A DNA stretch of 64,000 nucleotides from positions 620,001-684,000 of the forward strand of contig VDMD01000008.1 of assembly GCA_007026445.1 (NCBI GenBank), read 5' to 3'. Both the position numbers and the translations under genes were made by a program. Under the pieces are notes generated by a model. It saw only the letters and a list, made by a program, of their open reading frames with translations. It was not told the DNA's origin and made no database searches. The DNA is from Schizophyllum amplum (taxonomy: Eukaryota > Basidiomycota > Agaricomycetes > Agaricales > Schizophyllaceae). Numbering within the stretch: the stretch's first letter is position 1; each line of letters starts with the position of its first letter. Below, one piece after another: positions 1 through 12,041 of the stretch.

Positions 1-18
1 CTTCAGACGAATCACGAA

Positions 19-2304
19 TCAAATCAGCTCCAGAGAGTCGTAAACGACGTTGGGAGAAAGGAAGGTCTCCCCAGAGCTGCCAGAGACAACAGAGATTTCG
101 ATCGTGTTGTCGCCGGCGACCAGCGTGCCATCGGGGATGACATAGTCGTCTGCAAGTATGGTGAGGATCCGAAATCTACGAGTGCAGTGTGAGAGCGACG
201 TACAAACTTGGTTGTTGCCGCGCCAGGTACCACGAGTGACACCACGCGAATCGATCTTCGCCTAGGTGAATGTCAGCCACCAGGATTCCCTCGTCATTAT
301 GTGGCAAATACTCACGGGCGCAGCGGGCGTATCGGAGGACCACTTGTTCACGGTGATCTTGGGACGACCACTGGCGAAGGAGCTCGTTGTGCGGATGCGT
401 AGAGTACGTTCGCCGATGTCCCCGCTACCGGCCGACCATGAAATCGTCGTCGGGTCGTTCACGGCTTGGAACTGCGCCATCGGGAACGCGCTCTCGTCGT
501 CGGTACCGATGGTGAACGTAACGGGACCCCACGCGCCCATGCGGGAGTCGGACGGATGCATCTTTTCAATTTTGTCGGCGTTGAGGAAGCTGAAGAGAAC
601 CAGTCAGTCGATCGCTGCAAGGAACAAGAGGCAGACTTACCCGGCGGGAGTGCCATCGACGGTGCCGATGCTCCAGACAGTTTCGGGGATCTCGAGGGAC
701 GACTCAAGGTCGACGCTAGCAGAGCCGCCGGCCGAGATAGTGACACTGCCCGTACCCGCCTCCAGCTCGCCTGCACAACCATCGTTCAGCAAGGCGCACA
801 AAATCACAGTTCGCATACATACCCTGGAAGAGCGTAACATTGTATGTGCCAGGTAACATGGCGTCGCGCGTGAATTTGCCGCTGCAAAGGTATCAGTTGC
901 GTCAAAGTTGCGTTGTCTTTATGCTGAATAATAAACATACCCAGAAGCAGATGCCCAGTACTGAGCGTCGCTGTTCTGCATGACGTTTCAAATGAGAAGC
1001 ATGACACAATAATGATTGATTCCTCTTACTGAGAAGCCAATGGTCACATCCAGGCCGTCGAGGGTACCACTGTACGTGCCAGACACGCTACCTCGGTCGG
1101 AAGAGGCGACGTAACCGTCAAGGCCGAGGTCCTCGATGAAGCTCATGTCGAGGTCAGCGGAAGGCGCATCGCCCGACGTAACAGCCATGGCATATCTGGC
1201 CGATTTTGTAAGTTCATGTTTGAAGCATTGAGGAAGCCACGCTTACGGTCCGAAGAAACCAGTCCTGTACGCCTCAGTCTGCTCATGGTTGCTGTTCATG
1301 TACCAGTAAAGCTCTTGTTGGGCAGTACCCTGGTTGTTGATATCTTGAGGGTGCGTGAGATCGAACCCAGCATAATGTGGTATCGCCTTACCTCTGTGGA
1401 ATGGCCCGCCAGATGATTTCTCGTAGCTAGTGGCCGGGATGACCATGTAGACGCCAACACCATCACCAGTGACGCCGTGCACATTGTCCTCAATGTGGCG
1501 CACCTGGAACGAGTAATCAATATGCAGGAGTCAAGTGTAATATATAAACCTACACTTGAGTAGAACTTCGACCGCGTCTCGCCGTCAATCTCGAAGACAT
1601 CGGACCCTTCAACAACAGAACCACCATCCACTTCCTGGGCGTAACAATCAGTTGTCTATCGCTTGCACACTCAGTGTGCTGCATCGGACAAAACGCACCG
1701 ATTCTGGAATGCCGTTGGGGACCGCATCCTTGTTCAGGCGCGCAATGAAGCGAAGCTCGCCGACCTCAGGTTCCTCAGATGCGTTTGTGCCGATGTAGAT
1801 CGTGTTTTCGCCTTCACGAACGATGTAGTAATGCGTCTACACCGTTTGAAGGCAGATCAGTACTTGCGCATTTATTCGCGGGCGGTCTGCAAAAACGCAC
1901 GATAATATTGGTGCTGATGGTAACGACGGCGACACCGCTGTCCACAGTCGAGGTCACGTCGGCCGAGCCTGCGCGTGTGAATGAGTATGGTAATCGAAAC
2001 CCGCATGCACGCGGAAACGGTTTCTCAGCGAACCAAACGCGCTTACCCAGACCAGAACTCAATTGCGTGAACTTGCTCTTGTCCTGAAGTTCAGTGCCAG
2101 AGTACTTAATAGACGTGATGTCGCCACTCTTCGTGCTGACTGCGCACACATCAGTGAAACAAGCGTTAGTTCCAAACTACAGCGCGCACCTGTGAATACA
2201 AGCGCGTCTCCCGAGTCGACAACCATGCTGGAACCGGAAGTTTCGACGCCAAATGCGGCAAACGCCGCTGGGGCGAACGCGAGAAGGGAGAGAAAAGACT
2301 TCAT
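19..2304 (-). CDS. Rhamnogalacturonan lyase, polysaccharide lyase family 4 (secreted)
   Basis: Secreted enzyme that cleaves the rhamnose-galacturonate backbone of pectin by beta-elimination. The first exon starts at 2304 with a clear signal peptide ([16 protein letters not shown], cleavage likely before AFGVETSG). Next comes the family's N-terminal beta-sandwich start ([27 protein letters not shown]), then [17 protein letters not shown], the segment around GPFHR, a middle fibronectin-like part ([18 protein letters not shown]) and a C-terminal carbohydrate-binding-like domain ([29 protein letters not shown]). The last exon ends VVYDSLELI with the stop at 19-21, so the gene is complete and encodes roughly 530 residues, normal for fungal PL4. 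At least eight short introns interrupt it. The family call is from motif recognition; catalytic Lys and His were not mapped. Confidence 0.88.
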
Positions 2305-2397
2305 GGAGTGAAAAACGAATGGACAAATTATAACGAAGGACCAGCAAGAGGAGGGGAAAGAAAGAAAGCGATGAGGCTGCCGTCGCCAACCGAGACC

Positions 2398-2403
2398 TTA
2401 TAA
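2398..2403 (-). promoter_or_regulatory. TATA-like element of the PL4 lyase gene
   Basis: A TTATAA hexamer lies about 95 bases upstream of the lyase start codon. Farther upstream, near 2545-2555, the plus strand carries CTGGGGA-type sequence matching the short consensus bound by CreA/Cre1 carbon-catabolite repressors. That would suit a pectin-degrading enzyme, but the consensus is short and common, so this is only suggestive. Confidence 0.3.
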
Positions 2404-2404
2404 G

Positions 2405-5400
2405 CGGCGCACATGGCTACGCGCGGAATATCCTCGAGCGTTTCTGATTCGCCGCCCATGTGCGATCTCGGTGTGGTGACCGCGTCGTTGGACAATCCAC
2501 ACGTTGAGGAAACAAGGACGACTTCGAATCGCGGTTACTCGGACTCGGAGAACTGGGGAGGTGTATTCTGCAAGGCGGGCGGCCGGTAAACTCTTGGACA
2601 GTCCAGCGCTGCTGTCTGGCTGTTGCTATGGCGTTCGCAAGGCGCGGGCCTCGTGACCGGCCACCTCGGCGTCCTGCAGACCTTCATCCGATCCTGAGTC
2701 TCGACTTTCACAGTCGGTGAAAAGATCTTCATGTTGTTGGCGGTGGCCCGATTCCACGACTTCAGCAAGCCCAGGCCGGACCCGCATGATGTTCGCTTTG
2801 ATGAGCTTGATGATGGTTGTAAACGAACAGTGACTCATGATGCCATCACCAGCTCATCAATTGACAGTCGGACCGGCGGCGCGCCCGGCCCTCGCAAGCG
2901 TGCCGGTCACGTGGATAAGGTTCGACTTTATCATGAGCCAACGCGCGGGCCCGGGATGGCGGAAGCGACGACTGAGAACCTGATGAGCTGCATGCATACG
3001 CCTGCCAGGTAATCTCAGACTACTCACGAGGCCTTTTTGCACCCGTGGTACGAGCTCATGCGCGCTGTGAATGTATGGAAGTGCGGCGCGCGCCATGCTA
3101 TCAGCCACATGCGTAGTAAGACCCCACTGACAAGAGCCCACGCATGGAGACACGCCAACGAGAGATGCTTGACTCCTGGCGCGCAACGTCTGTGGAAGTC
3201 TGTCCTCTTCTGTTCCTTGACAGCTCGGCGCCCGCGCCAATTGTCTCCGCAGGCGAACGGTGCATTTGCAAGACGGACGGGTCGGACGTTGCCTGGTTGC
3301 CAGGTCTGCTCCACCTCCGCATAATTGAACCGTACCTGGTGTTCTATAGAGTGTTTATTGACCTATTTGAATGCTCGGAGTGCTTATTCAAGTGCTCGCT
3401 GCTCATGACGTTCGCGCAGGGCGCCAAGTTATCGCCGTATCGGACGATGGACCGCCAGTGCATGGCGTCGGCGCCCTTCGCTTCTTCGAAAGAGCGGTAC
3501 GACGTCTTCCGCCACGTCGTCCCCCGTGGCCTGACAATTGACGCAGCCAGGGTCTTTGTGAAGAGGAGGTCCCGATCTCGCTCCGCCAAACAGCGAACGT
3601 CGCGACGATCAACATGCATAGGGCACGGAGAGCGCAGGCATATACCCATTGACGTCTGGCCGTTGATACCTATTGCAGACCTATTGTATAACCCAGCAAG
3701 CTTGGGAGTTGCCGAGAGAAGCGACTGTGGGCACCATCAGGCAAGCAAAGTCTGCGTGCAGAGATCCATATGCACGTATAGACGCGGGAGCACAGAGTTG
3801 TATAGCGAAGGCCTTCCTTTGTCATTTGCAGGGTGCGAAGACGCCGCACGGCTGTTTATTATGAAAGGCCCTTTGTGAGGTAACGTGAGCGAACCAGACG
3901 ACAACAGATCGTGACAGGAACATACGGGGACTCGGGGAGGAGGTTAGTTCGCGACGTCGCTGGTAAGGGAACGGATAAGGAAGGCGGAAGCGGGCCAGGG
4001 CGGCACGTTCTGTGTCGGCGGCGTCATTATTGGTGGCGCTATCGGTCGTAAGTAAGCAAGCCCTTCCGCCAGGGCCAGTGCCCTTGCAACGGAAGGAGAT
4101 GAGGAGCCTTCGGTACCTCGGAGCGGGAGACCTCGATGCTGGGGTGTACGACGGGTGCGGAGATGGTGCGGATCCGTCGCAAGCAACACTGCGGTGGGAT
4201 TGGTCCGTGGTGGACCCTGCCTCGTCAACGACGACGCGTGCAGCTTGCCAAGATAATTTTGAGCGAGCTGCGGGAGACTGAAAGCGAGCCAGGAGCGAGC
4301 CACTCCAATCCCCAGAGCAACATATCCCACGCACGGTAATTATGTGAACTTGCCCCAATCTGGACGGCAGAAAATCATGGGAATGTATGGCGGTTCGCTG
4401 ACGGTGATGACCGCCCTTGGCGGGACGGCGGTTCGTCTGTGGGCGCAGTTCTGACGAACCAAAGAGCAGTTTACGATGTTCGATAAGGCCGGCCCGTGTG
4501 ATGGTTGGCAGAGCGAAGATACAGACCATTGATGGACGACAGAGTGATGTTCCGTTTAAGCCTTCGAGGGTGGACCTAGGCCCGTGTCTGTTTGTGTTCA
4601 TTCGTAAGTACTAGTAGGCGAGTGAGGTGCCGTTCTTTGACTGAAAGCGTCCGACCAAGGCGGCGCTCGGTAAGGGATGATGGTTTTTCGTGCCCTTGAC
4701 CAATAGGTAAATTTGGCGATTATTTAGATAGTCAAAAGTGCGTCTTCGACAGGCTTTCAGCAATCCCAGGAGACAAGAGGAGCGCGCGCAGGGGAGGCGA
4801 GTAGTAGCATTTTCGACGGGCGAATCCAAGTGATAACCGTAGGTTCGGCTGGGAGTGGGCTGAAAGCATTGGCACACAAGCAAATTCAGCGATGAAAAAC
4901 TGCCCTTTTTTCATAGCAGAGAGCCGCCTCTCTTGTTGGGAACAAAGAAAAACACAAGAGCAGAAGAGAACAGAGCGTATATACGAGGACGCACCTTCAG
5001 CGTGGCGTATATGCCTGCCTGCTAGGCTTTTCGTATCGTTTCCATAAGTATATAGCCCACTCAGTAGACGCAGCTGGGGTCGCATCTTGTCGCTCAACTG
5101 AATCATGACCTTCGAGCATCTAGAAGCACGGTACTGTCTGTGGCCTTTAGCTTCTCCGGGTAAGATGAAAGGAGTAGTGAGCGAGGGGAATGAAGTGACA
5201 AAATGAACCACAGAATAGCAAGAGACGCGCTGGGCATGAGAAGAAAGGACAAGTTCAGTCTCGGCCCGGACCGGTCAACATGAACTTCCGAATCAGGCGG
5301 AGCGCACGTGCTGCCTTCGCGCTCCTGCTCTCGTCGGTCAAATTTCTGCTCTAAGTTTCGCTGGAGGCTCGCCGAGGAGGAGTAGAGCACACATTGAGCG

Positions 5401-5482
5401 CGCGTGCATTGGTCGCGCGATGTGGTGCGTACCCTAACTGGGCGCAATGACCGGTCGCTCACCGTTTTCTTGCAGCTGACTT
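2405..5482. other. Gene-poor interval of about 3 kb, no supported gene
   Basis: The open frames here (a 244-codon plus-strand frame at 3144-3878 and a 259-codon minus-strand frame at 3822-4601) show no domain, no matching splice pattern and a random-looking composition rich in R, S, P and C. A minus-strand stretch at 3344-3600 reads more like protein (FEEAKGADAMHWRSIVRYGD) but no flanking exons could be joined to it. No transposon terminal repeats were recognised. The interval may hold promoters, UTRs, a lineage-specific gene or decayed sequence. Confidence 0.4.
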
Positions 5483-7864
5483 ATGTTTCTGTGTCGCGTC
5501 GCATCCAAATCTGTCCGAGTCCCCCGCGCCACCACATTCACATTCCGCACCACTCGATCCCTATTCACCACTCATCGTATACTCAACTCTCCAGCACCGG
5601 CGCGTGCCGAGAAATCTAATGGCTCTGACCTGGACTCCGACGCGAGTCTCATCGCCTCCCTGCCCATCGTCTCCTGGACACCCTCACGGCCGACCTACTG
5701 GGTTTCATCAAGACCCACTGTACCGCGGTCACCACGCTCCTCGCAGACCGCGGCATATCTAGAGCTCCGGAACCGCCACAGGGAAGCCCTCCCCACCCTT
5801 CCGCATAAATCATGGACTGCGCTCGCGCAGAATTTGGTGCATACAGGCAACGTCGCCGTAGCTTTGTTGCTCGTGGAGGACGCTATCAAATTGTCTCCAC
5901 TGCTGCGTTACAGCACCCCTGCGATACTGCAGATCCTCATCTCCACTCCCGACAAACTCGTTCTCCCCACGCATTCATTCCTGCACATCGCCCAATTCTT
6001 CCAGAAGTGGCAACAGTTCCAGTCCGACACCGTCCAGGAGGCACTGGTCGTGCACTACGCGGCGCTGCTGTCATCAGAGTCACTAAATTCGCGTATCAAG
6101 CATGCTAATGCGCTGGCCGCGCTCATCCTCCCGCTTTTGCATAGGCAGATCGACACCATTCCCCCTCCTCCCAGCAACCCGTCACTTCAGTACAGGCTGT
6201 CGCCGGTTGCTCAGGCGGCATTCGTGATTACCAACTCTCTCCTTAGGTTCAGCAAGGGCGTAGCAGCGAAGGACGTCCTTCGAGCGCTCGCGAAGGCGGA
6301 ACTCCTGCCTTTGCAAGCTTTGCGTCATATGAAGGATGACAGCAACACGGCGATGCGCCTCACTCTCGTCGCAACTGCACATCATTGGCGACTGCGCCTG
6401 CTGGCCGTCTACCTGGCTCGAGACGCCTTGTCGCGACCGTTAACATCAGCGTCGAGGGCTAACGTCGCCGAAGTCGTAATGGAGATCGTGCCGTCTTTGC
6501 TCAACAACCCGAACGCACTCTCATTGCGAGCCTGTGGCTACCTGATACGCGAGATGCACCCGCTTGCGCCAGTGCCAGTCAGGTATATCCGCGACTTCTA
6601 CCGGATAGCCGCGGAGTATAGTGAAGGGGATGCGGCTCAGTCTGTGTACGCCTGGTCCCGCCAGCCGACGCTGATGCAGACCCATCGCTACCCGCCTCCG
6701 CCGCCTGAAGCATTGTGGTTTCTCCTACGCCAACTGGAGTCGAGCAGCGCGCATTCGTATCTGCACCGAATTCTGGCGTGCGAAGTGGCGGACGACGACC
6801 TCTCTATACCTTCGACAACGCGCGCGAACTTCATCCTTTCTGCGGCCGACAAAGGATACGCGCTGCCTGCGCGCCGAATATGGGAAAGATACGCCGTGGG
6901 GGATAATAAGGCAGTCGTGACGGGGAACGCGGCCCTGATGTTGAAGATGGTCCGCCTGTTCCAAGATCTCACCACCCGGGCGCAGCACGTCCTCGACTTT
7001 CGCGACAAGGACCCAATGCAGCACAACGCACCACTTGTAGACGAGAACATCCTTCGGCAGCGCGCGGATGACCTCGACCAATTTACGCACCGTGTCATCG
7101 ACGAATATGTCGAGGCGAATACGCCCCTCGCGGAGGCTCACCATTATGTGCTCACCACTCTCGCACGGGCTTACATGGTGGTCGGCCAATTCGCAGATGG
7201 CTTCGCGGTGCTGCGACAGTTGCTGGAGCGCAAGGAAGAGCTGGATCAGACGGACATCAACGTTGCGCTGAGCGGTTTGGCCGAGCAGCATCCTAGACTG
7301 GCTGCAGGGCTCATCGACCGCATGCGTCAGAAGGGGCTCAGCCCAGACGAGACGATGCTTGGGACGATTTTGCACGCTGCCAAGCTGCACGAGGATGGCG
7401 AGACCGTGAACCTGATGGTCGACGAGCTGCAAACGCTGCGCGAGAACGGCCAGCAGCTGAGTTCCGCGACGCTGACCAATATGCTGCGCGCGTGCGCCGA
7501 GCCCGTCGAGGGTCTGGAGTCCACCAAAACCCGGGTCGTGGAACAGGCGCGCGAGACTCTGAGAGCGAAGCTGTCGTCGGCGTGGGACCTGCTGTCAAAA
7601 GCGGAGGCGCAGACGAAGGAGAGGATCGGGCCGCAGACGGGCAAGCAGCTCGTGTTGTCCGCGCTTCGTGCGAAGGACGCGAGCTTGGCATTCGATTTCT
7701 GGCGCGAGACTCTGGCGGGTGCCCTCTGGTGGGACGACCGGGAGCATCGCTTCCTACGGCAGCTCATCGAAAACATGTTGACGGCAGACATGAATGAGCA
7801 ACGGTTGGACGAGGAGGAAGGGCTGGCAATGATACGCCATCTGCAGGGTGGCCAGAGCCCTTAG
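5483..7864 (+). CDS. PPR-like helical-repeat protein, probably mitochondrial
   Basis: Long intronless frame of 793 codons. The N-terminus (MFLCRVASKSVRVPRATTFT) is rich in R and S and lacks acids, as expected for a mitochondrial presequence. The rest is helical, and residues from about 540 to 700 resemble pentatricopeptide-type repeats (TTLARAYMVVGQFADGFAVL; DRMRQKGLSPDETMLGTILH; DELQTLRENGQQLSSATLTN). Fungal proteins of this kind usually act in mitochondrial RNA processing or translation; the specific target cannot be told. Between about 5630 and 5775 the annotated frame reads as low-quality P/S/R sequence, while another frame reads LLDTLTADLLGFIKTHCTAV. A pair of compensating indels or an unrecognised small intron may therefore alter the protein there. 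The rest of the frame looks intact. Confidence 0.7.
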   Translation: MFLCRVASKSVRVPRATTFTFRTTRSLFTTHRILNSPAPARAEKSNGSDLDSDASLIASLPIVSWTPSRPTYWVSSRPTVPRSPRSSQTAAYLELRNRHREALPTLPHKSWTALAQNLVHTGNVAVALLLVEDAIKLSPLLRYSTPAILQILISTPDKLVLPTHSFLHIAQFFQKWQQFQSDTVQEALVVHYAALLSSESLNSRIKHANALAALILPLLHRQIDTIPPPPSNPSLQYRLSPVAQAAFVITNSLLRFSKGVAAKDVLRALAKAELLPLQALRHMKDDSNTAMRLTLVATAHHWRLRLLAVYLARDALSRPLTSASRANVAEVVMEIVPSLLNNPNALSLRACGYLIREMHPLAPVPVRYIRDFYRIAAEYSEGDAAQSVYAWSRQPTLMQTHRYPPPPPEALWFLLRQLESSSAHSYLHRILACEVADDDLSIPSTTRANFILSAADKGYALPARRIWERYAVGDNKAVVTGNAALMLKMVRLFQDLTTRAQHVLDFRDKDPMQHNAPLVDENILRQRADDLDQFTHRVIDEYVEANTPLAEAHHYVLTTLARAYMVVGQFADGFAVLRQLLERKEELDQTDINVALSGLAEQHPRLAAGLIDRMRQKGLSPDETMLGTILHAAKLHEDGETVNLMVDELQTLRENGQQLSSATLTNMLRACAEPVEGLESTKTRVVEQARETLRAKLSSAWDLLSKAEAQTKERIGPQTGKQLVLSALRAKDASLAFDFWRETLAGALWWDDREHRFLRQLIENMLTADMNEQRLDEEEGLAMIRHLQGGQSP

Positions 7865-8548
7865 CAAGTACGTTATAGTTGAGCTGTATCACTATTTTGT
7901 TTGACCGACGATTCAAGCGTAGCGCCAGCTCAACGATGCACATCACCGCTCATCCTGGTGCGCGACAGCCGAAGGACAAGGCACCGATGGCGACTTCATC
8001 ATCGTCCTGTCATCGTCGTTTCTCAGCAGCATTTCGCTTTTGACGGTGGCCACTGGGGCGCCCGTTGACGACGCTTGGGGAGGCAACCGTGCAACGAGAA
8101 GGATTCCGCCAGGCACGCTTGTCCCGCCTCGCGTGGCCGCGGGCACGGGCTACAGATACCGAGGGCGATCTCCGTATGGTGCGCGGGTCCGTCGCGCGCG
8201 CGTGATGCTCGCGCTTGTTGCCTTGGATGTAGGCGGGGAGGAGATGAGCCGGTTATGTTGCTGTGAGAACGGTTTGGAAGGCTTGTGACCCGGTTGTCGA
8301 TTCGTTGGGTAGTTCGTACATCGGATGCAAATGCGAGCTGTGGTTCGAGATCTGGCCTTCGCGAATCTTGACTAAGAGATTTTACCCTAAAGCGCGAGAG
8401 CACACTTGCAAACTTTGTAGCACGGGGCCACAGGCCACCGCGGTATTTAAGCATGGAGACGGAAGCGTAGGGATGTGCTGATCCCTCCCAAAAGTGTCCG
8501 CCGACGTGTATACCCCCCACCCTTCTCCCCCTTTCTCCGAGTCCCGTA
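7865..8548. other. Intergenic region between the PPR-like and Zn2Cys6 genes
   Basis: About 680 bases holding the 3' end of the PPR-like gene and the promoter and leader of the Zn2Cys6 factor. A pyrimidine-rich tract (about 8505-8540) lies just before the start codon, a common feature of fungal promoters. No additional gene is supported. Confidence 0.4.
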
Positions 8549-11326
8549 ATGCCCGTCGCCCGCGTCAAGAAATCCAACACGCCTCCCTCGGACGATAGCA
8601 AGGATGTGTCCACCGAGAAAAAGGCCAGAAAGTGTGTATTTATTCATGTGACGTCCGAGCTTTCTCCGTGTAGACCTTGAGTGCGGGGGTGTATAACGCG
8701 TACTGCTCGCTGCTCTCCCGTAACCTCCATTGTCCCTCGCCGCCCCCGGAATACGCGCAATCCATGTCAAGCCCCCTTCTTGTTGAGGTTCTGAGCAGAG
8801 GCTGACGATTGCACTCGGTGAACAGGCGTCAATCACAGAGTAAGTGCTGCCGGCATTTGCGCGCCCCTTTAGCGCTAATCACCGTTGGGAATAGGCTGCG
8901 ATGCGTGCAGAGCCCGCAAGGTCCGCTGTGCGCGCGAAAACCCAGAGGACGCGAAGACGTCGTGCAAGCACTGCATATCCCTAGGCATCCCCTGCACGTA
9001 CGAGTACCAGCCCAAGAAGCGCGGCCCCCCGAACCTGTGCGTGCGCCATCCATACCTCCCCAACCCGAACTCACACGTCCCTCTCCCTCAGCTACCTGCG
9101 TCGCATACAGGAAGCGAATGCAGCCAAGGCAGCACAGCAGGCGGAGCAGGCAGTAGGAGGCGACGACTCCACGTCCCCATCCTCTGCCTCTCCCCAAGGC
9201 TTCCTCCCCCCTTCTCTAACGAACAGGAGCCCATCGATGGAGACGCCGACGATGACTATCCCCTCAGTCGCCATCCCCCCATCTCGCTACCCCATCGCCG
9301 CGGACAACTACCACGCTCATTACCCCCAGCTCAACACCTCCGTCTCCCCCGGCTCGTTCGGTGGCCCACGCTCCTTCGAGACCGGCTCCCCCAACAGCAT
9401 CCTCTCCTCACCGAAGACCGAGGACTCGCCGATCTACCCCTCCGGCGACTTCATGAATGGCTACCCAATGTTCAACTGGTCATACAAGCAGAACCAAAAC
9501 CTCGCCATGCAGCCCATTCCCCCGCTCAATGCCTTTTACCGTCCGCGACGGCTGGAGGAGATAGCCCCGCGAGATACGATCTCGCTCATCATCGCTCTGT
9601 TCTTCGACTTCGTCTACCCACTGACGCCCTGCGTACACAAGCCGTCCTTCCTGGCTGATCTACACGCACGCCGGGAGGAGCGTGATCCGCTCTTCTTTGC
9701 ACTCGTCATGTCGACGGTGGCATCGACCCTGGTTCAGGTCCCTCGCTCGTACCTGCCAATGGAGCGGCCAGTTGTCCGAAAGCTGGCTCAGGTCAGTCAC
9801 GAGTTGCTGAACTCTACTCGATCGCTCATTCCTCGCTAGACGTGCTATGAGGCCAGTCGCCATATCACCGTCGGCTCGTACGATCCTCCAACGTCTATGC
9901 ACGTCGTCGTCCGCTATTTGTGCGTCTTTGGCTTCTTGCTGCGTAGCCTACTAACACCAGCTCCAGCGATTGCGTCTATCACTTTTGCGAAGGACACGAC
10001 GCCACTCAGCATGCTGCATTTGGAGAAGCTGCTCATATCGCCGTCACCCTCCGTCTGCATGAAGAGTCCTCCTACGAAGGCCTTGACCCCATTGAAAGCG
10101 AAGTCAGGCGGCGCATTTTCTGGCTACTCTTCGGAGGTGCGTCCCATCACTTGATCGCAAGCGGAATCTAAGTCTAATCTACCCGCTTCCCCAGCCGACA
10201 AGTCAATGTCAATCCTCCTTGGTCGACCAATCTGCCTTCGGGACGAAGATTGCACCGTGCACTTCCCAAAAGAGCTCGATGACGAGTAGTGCGTTGTTTT
10301 CCGCTGCCGAAGTTTTCCCCGCCTCACCTCCGTCGTTTTTCCATCTCTATTCAGCATCACGCCCAGCGCATACCTGCCGCAGCCACATGGCAAAACAGCG
10401 CTGGTTTCCGGGCTCAACTACACTTCCAGGATCTTCGCTCTGTTGGGCGAAATTCTTGTACGCATCCGCGTGGACAAGCGGTCGCCACCGCAGGGCCAGT
10501 TCGCAACGGCTCGTCTCGAAGAAGTGCAGTCACTGCATAGCAGGATCGTTGCCGCGCTCAGCCATGCGCCGGAACCGCTACGTTTGAAGCAGGCACATGC
10601 GTCTTCCCCCTTGCCGGCGGATTATGGCGGCGCGGGCTTCCGACAGGCGACCTTTGCCGAGGTGAAGGACTTCTTCGACAACCCCAACGCTTCGCGGGCC
10701 AACGCTCTCAACCCATTTTTGGTGATGCAGGCCAACCTCTATGTGACTCAGGTATATTGTGCTCTGTTCGGCAATGGGGTCGCCTTGCTAACGGCTGCCC
10801 AGCAACTTGTCCGCTTCGTCATTGAGCAGTACCGCGACGAGCTCATCAGCTCGTTGCAGGGAAGCATCGACGAGTACCACCTTGCTGGCGACCGCGAAGC
10901 TGTCGCCCGCGACCTTCTCAACATCCTTCATAGGTGCGCAGCGAAGTTGATAGCAATTTTGGCGTGCGACTGACTTTGTTTGTAGCATTCCAATCCAGTC
11001 AATCGCCACGAACGGGCCGAGTCTTGTCCACAAGGTTCGCTTCGTCGCCTCTACCTTGCTGGATGCTGTCCGCAAGGCTGAGGTCGCGCCGGCGTCGGCA
11101 GCTCGCGCGCACGCCTTCCTCTGTATGCCACCGCCCATCTCTTTACCTCGCGGATGGCGACTGACAACGCATGTAGGGGACTTCTTGAGCATCCTGTCGG
11201 AGATCGAGCGCAACTATCTGTGAGTTTTGCGTGCGCGAGCTGTGCGATACATATGACTGATGCTTCACCTGCAGTCTGGACGACGATAGGGACGGCACTT
11301 CGAGCGACGGCATGATGATGGGTTGA
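8549..11326 (+). CDS. Zn2Cys6 transcription factor with fungal-specific middle domain
   Basis: Binuclear zinc-cluster DNA-binding regulator acting in the nucleus. Exon 1 starts MPVARVKKSNTPPSDDSKD and joins by short introns to a basic stretch (RKRQSQ) and the zinc cluster CDACRARKVRCARENPED...CKHC...C, giving the six-cysteine pattern CX2CX6C...CX2CX6C. A linker rich in S, P and Y follows, then the fungal transcription-factor domain (RDTISLIIALFFDFVYPLTP; CVYHFCEGHDATQHAAFGEA; ESEVRRRIFWLLFGADKSMS; LLGRPICLRDEDC), typical of the xylanolytic-activator class. The C-terminus is DDDRDGTSSDGMMMG followed by a stop at 11324-11326. About nine introns. The target genes cannot be told from sequence; the PL4 lyase lies 6 kb away but no link is shown. 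Confidence 0.85.
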
Positions 11327-12041
11327 ACGGCTAGCTGAACCCCCTTTTCCTTCTACCGGTCGAAGATGGGTTGAGCAGCTGGCCGAGACAACTATCATCA
11401 TCGCTTTCTCACGTGCGTCGTACACTCGCATACTTTTCTTCACTACGGTCGGGACCGTATGGGTTCTCTGTCGGTTTTATCTAGTTCGTTTGAGTTCCCT
11501 TGTCCTTCTTGCTTCGCACCTTCGCTTTGTTGTCACTATACCCAGATGAATTATGGTATGTATATTACAATCGTTACGGGCTCGTTGTCTTGTATGTATC
11601 ATGTACCACCGGTTGTCTGTCATTCACCGCCGATAATAATGCGCAATGCTTGTTACAACTTGCTGGAGCCTCGAAAGTGATGCCCCTCAACTCAGGCGTA
11701 AGAAAGTATGCTTGAAAGTAAGCTTTGTGTGAAATGGAGCAATCATAAATGCCATAGTGCGGCTGCACGTCGGAGGTGTAGGTCCAGGCACGTGATGACA
11801 TGATCCTGTGACGGCCGTGACATTAGTACGCGTCGCGCATGGCCGGGCCACAGTTCGTCTTGAACGCGTTGCACCATCACAGGATCTGCGTCGTCTACAG
11901 AGGACGAAGCAGCAATAACAACAGTTTCACCTAGTGCTGCATTACCTGACTGACGTATGTACGCTGCACTCTTCGCCAATGAGTCATTCTCATATCAATG
12001 ATAATTTGCCAGATACATTCCGGCGCCTACACTGTCAAATA
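11327..12041. other. Intergenic region between the Zn2Cys6 and Aos1 genes
   Basis: About 715 bases, AT-richer than the flanking exons, with pyrimidine-rich stretches near 11455-11530 that fit a 3' untranslated region. No reading frame here shows coding character. Confidence 0.4.

Noticed and set aside
3144..3878. Plus-strand frame of 244 codons
   Set aside because: No family resemblance; a rival minus-strand frame over the same bases looks at least as protein-like.
3822..4601. Minus-strand frame of 259 codons
   Set aside because: Random-looking composition, no domain, no neighbouring exons; long open frames arise by chance in GC-rich DNA.
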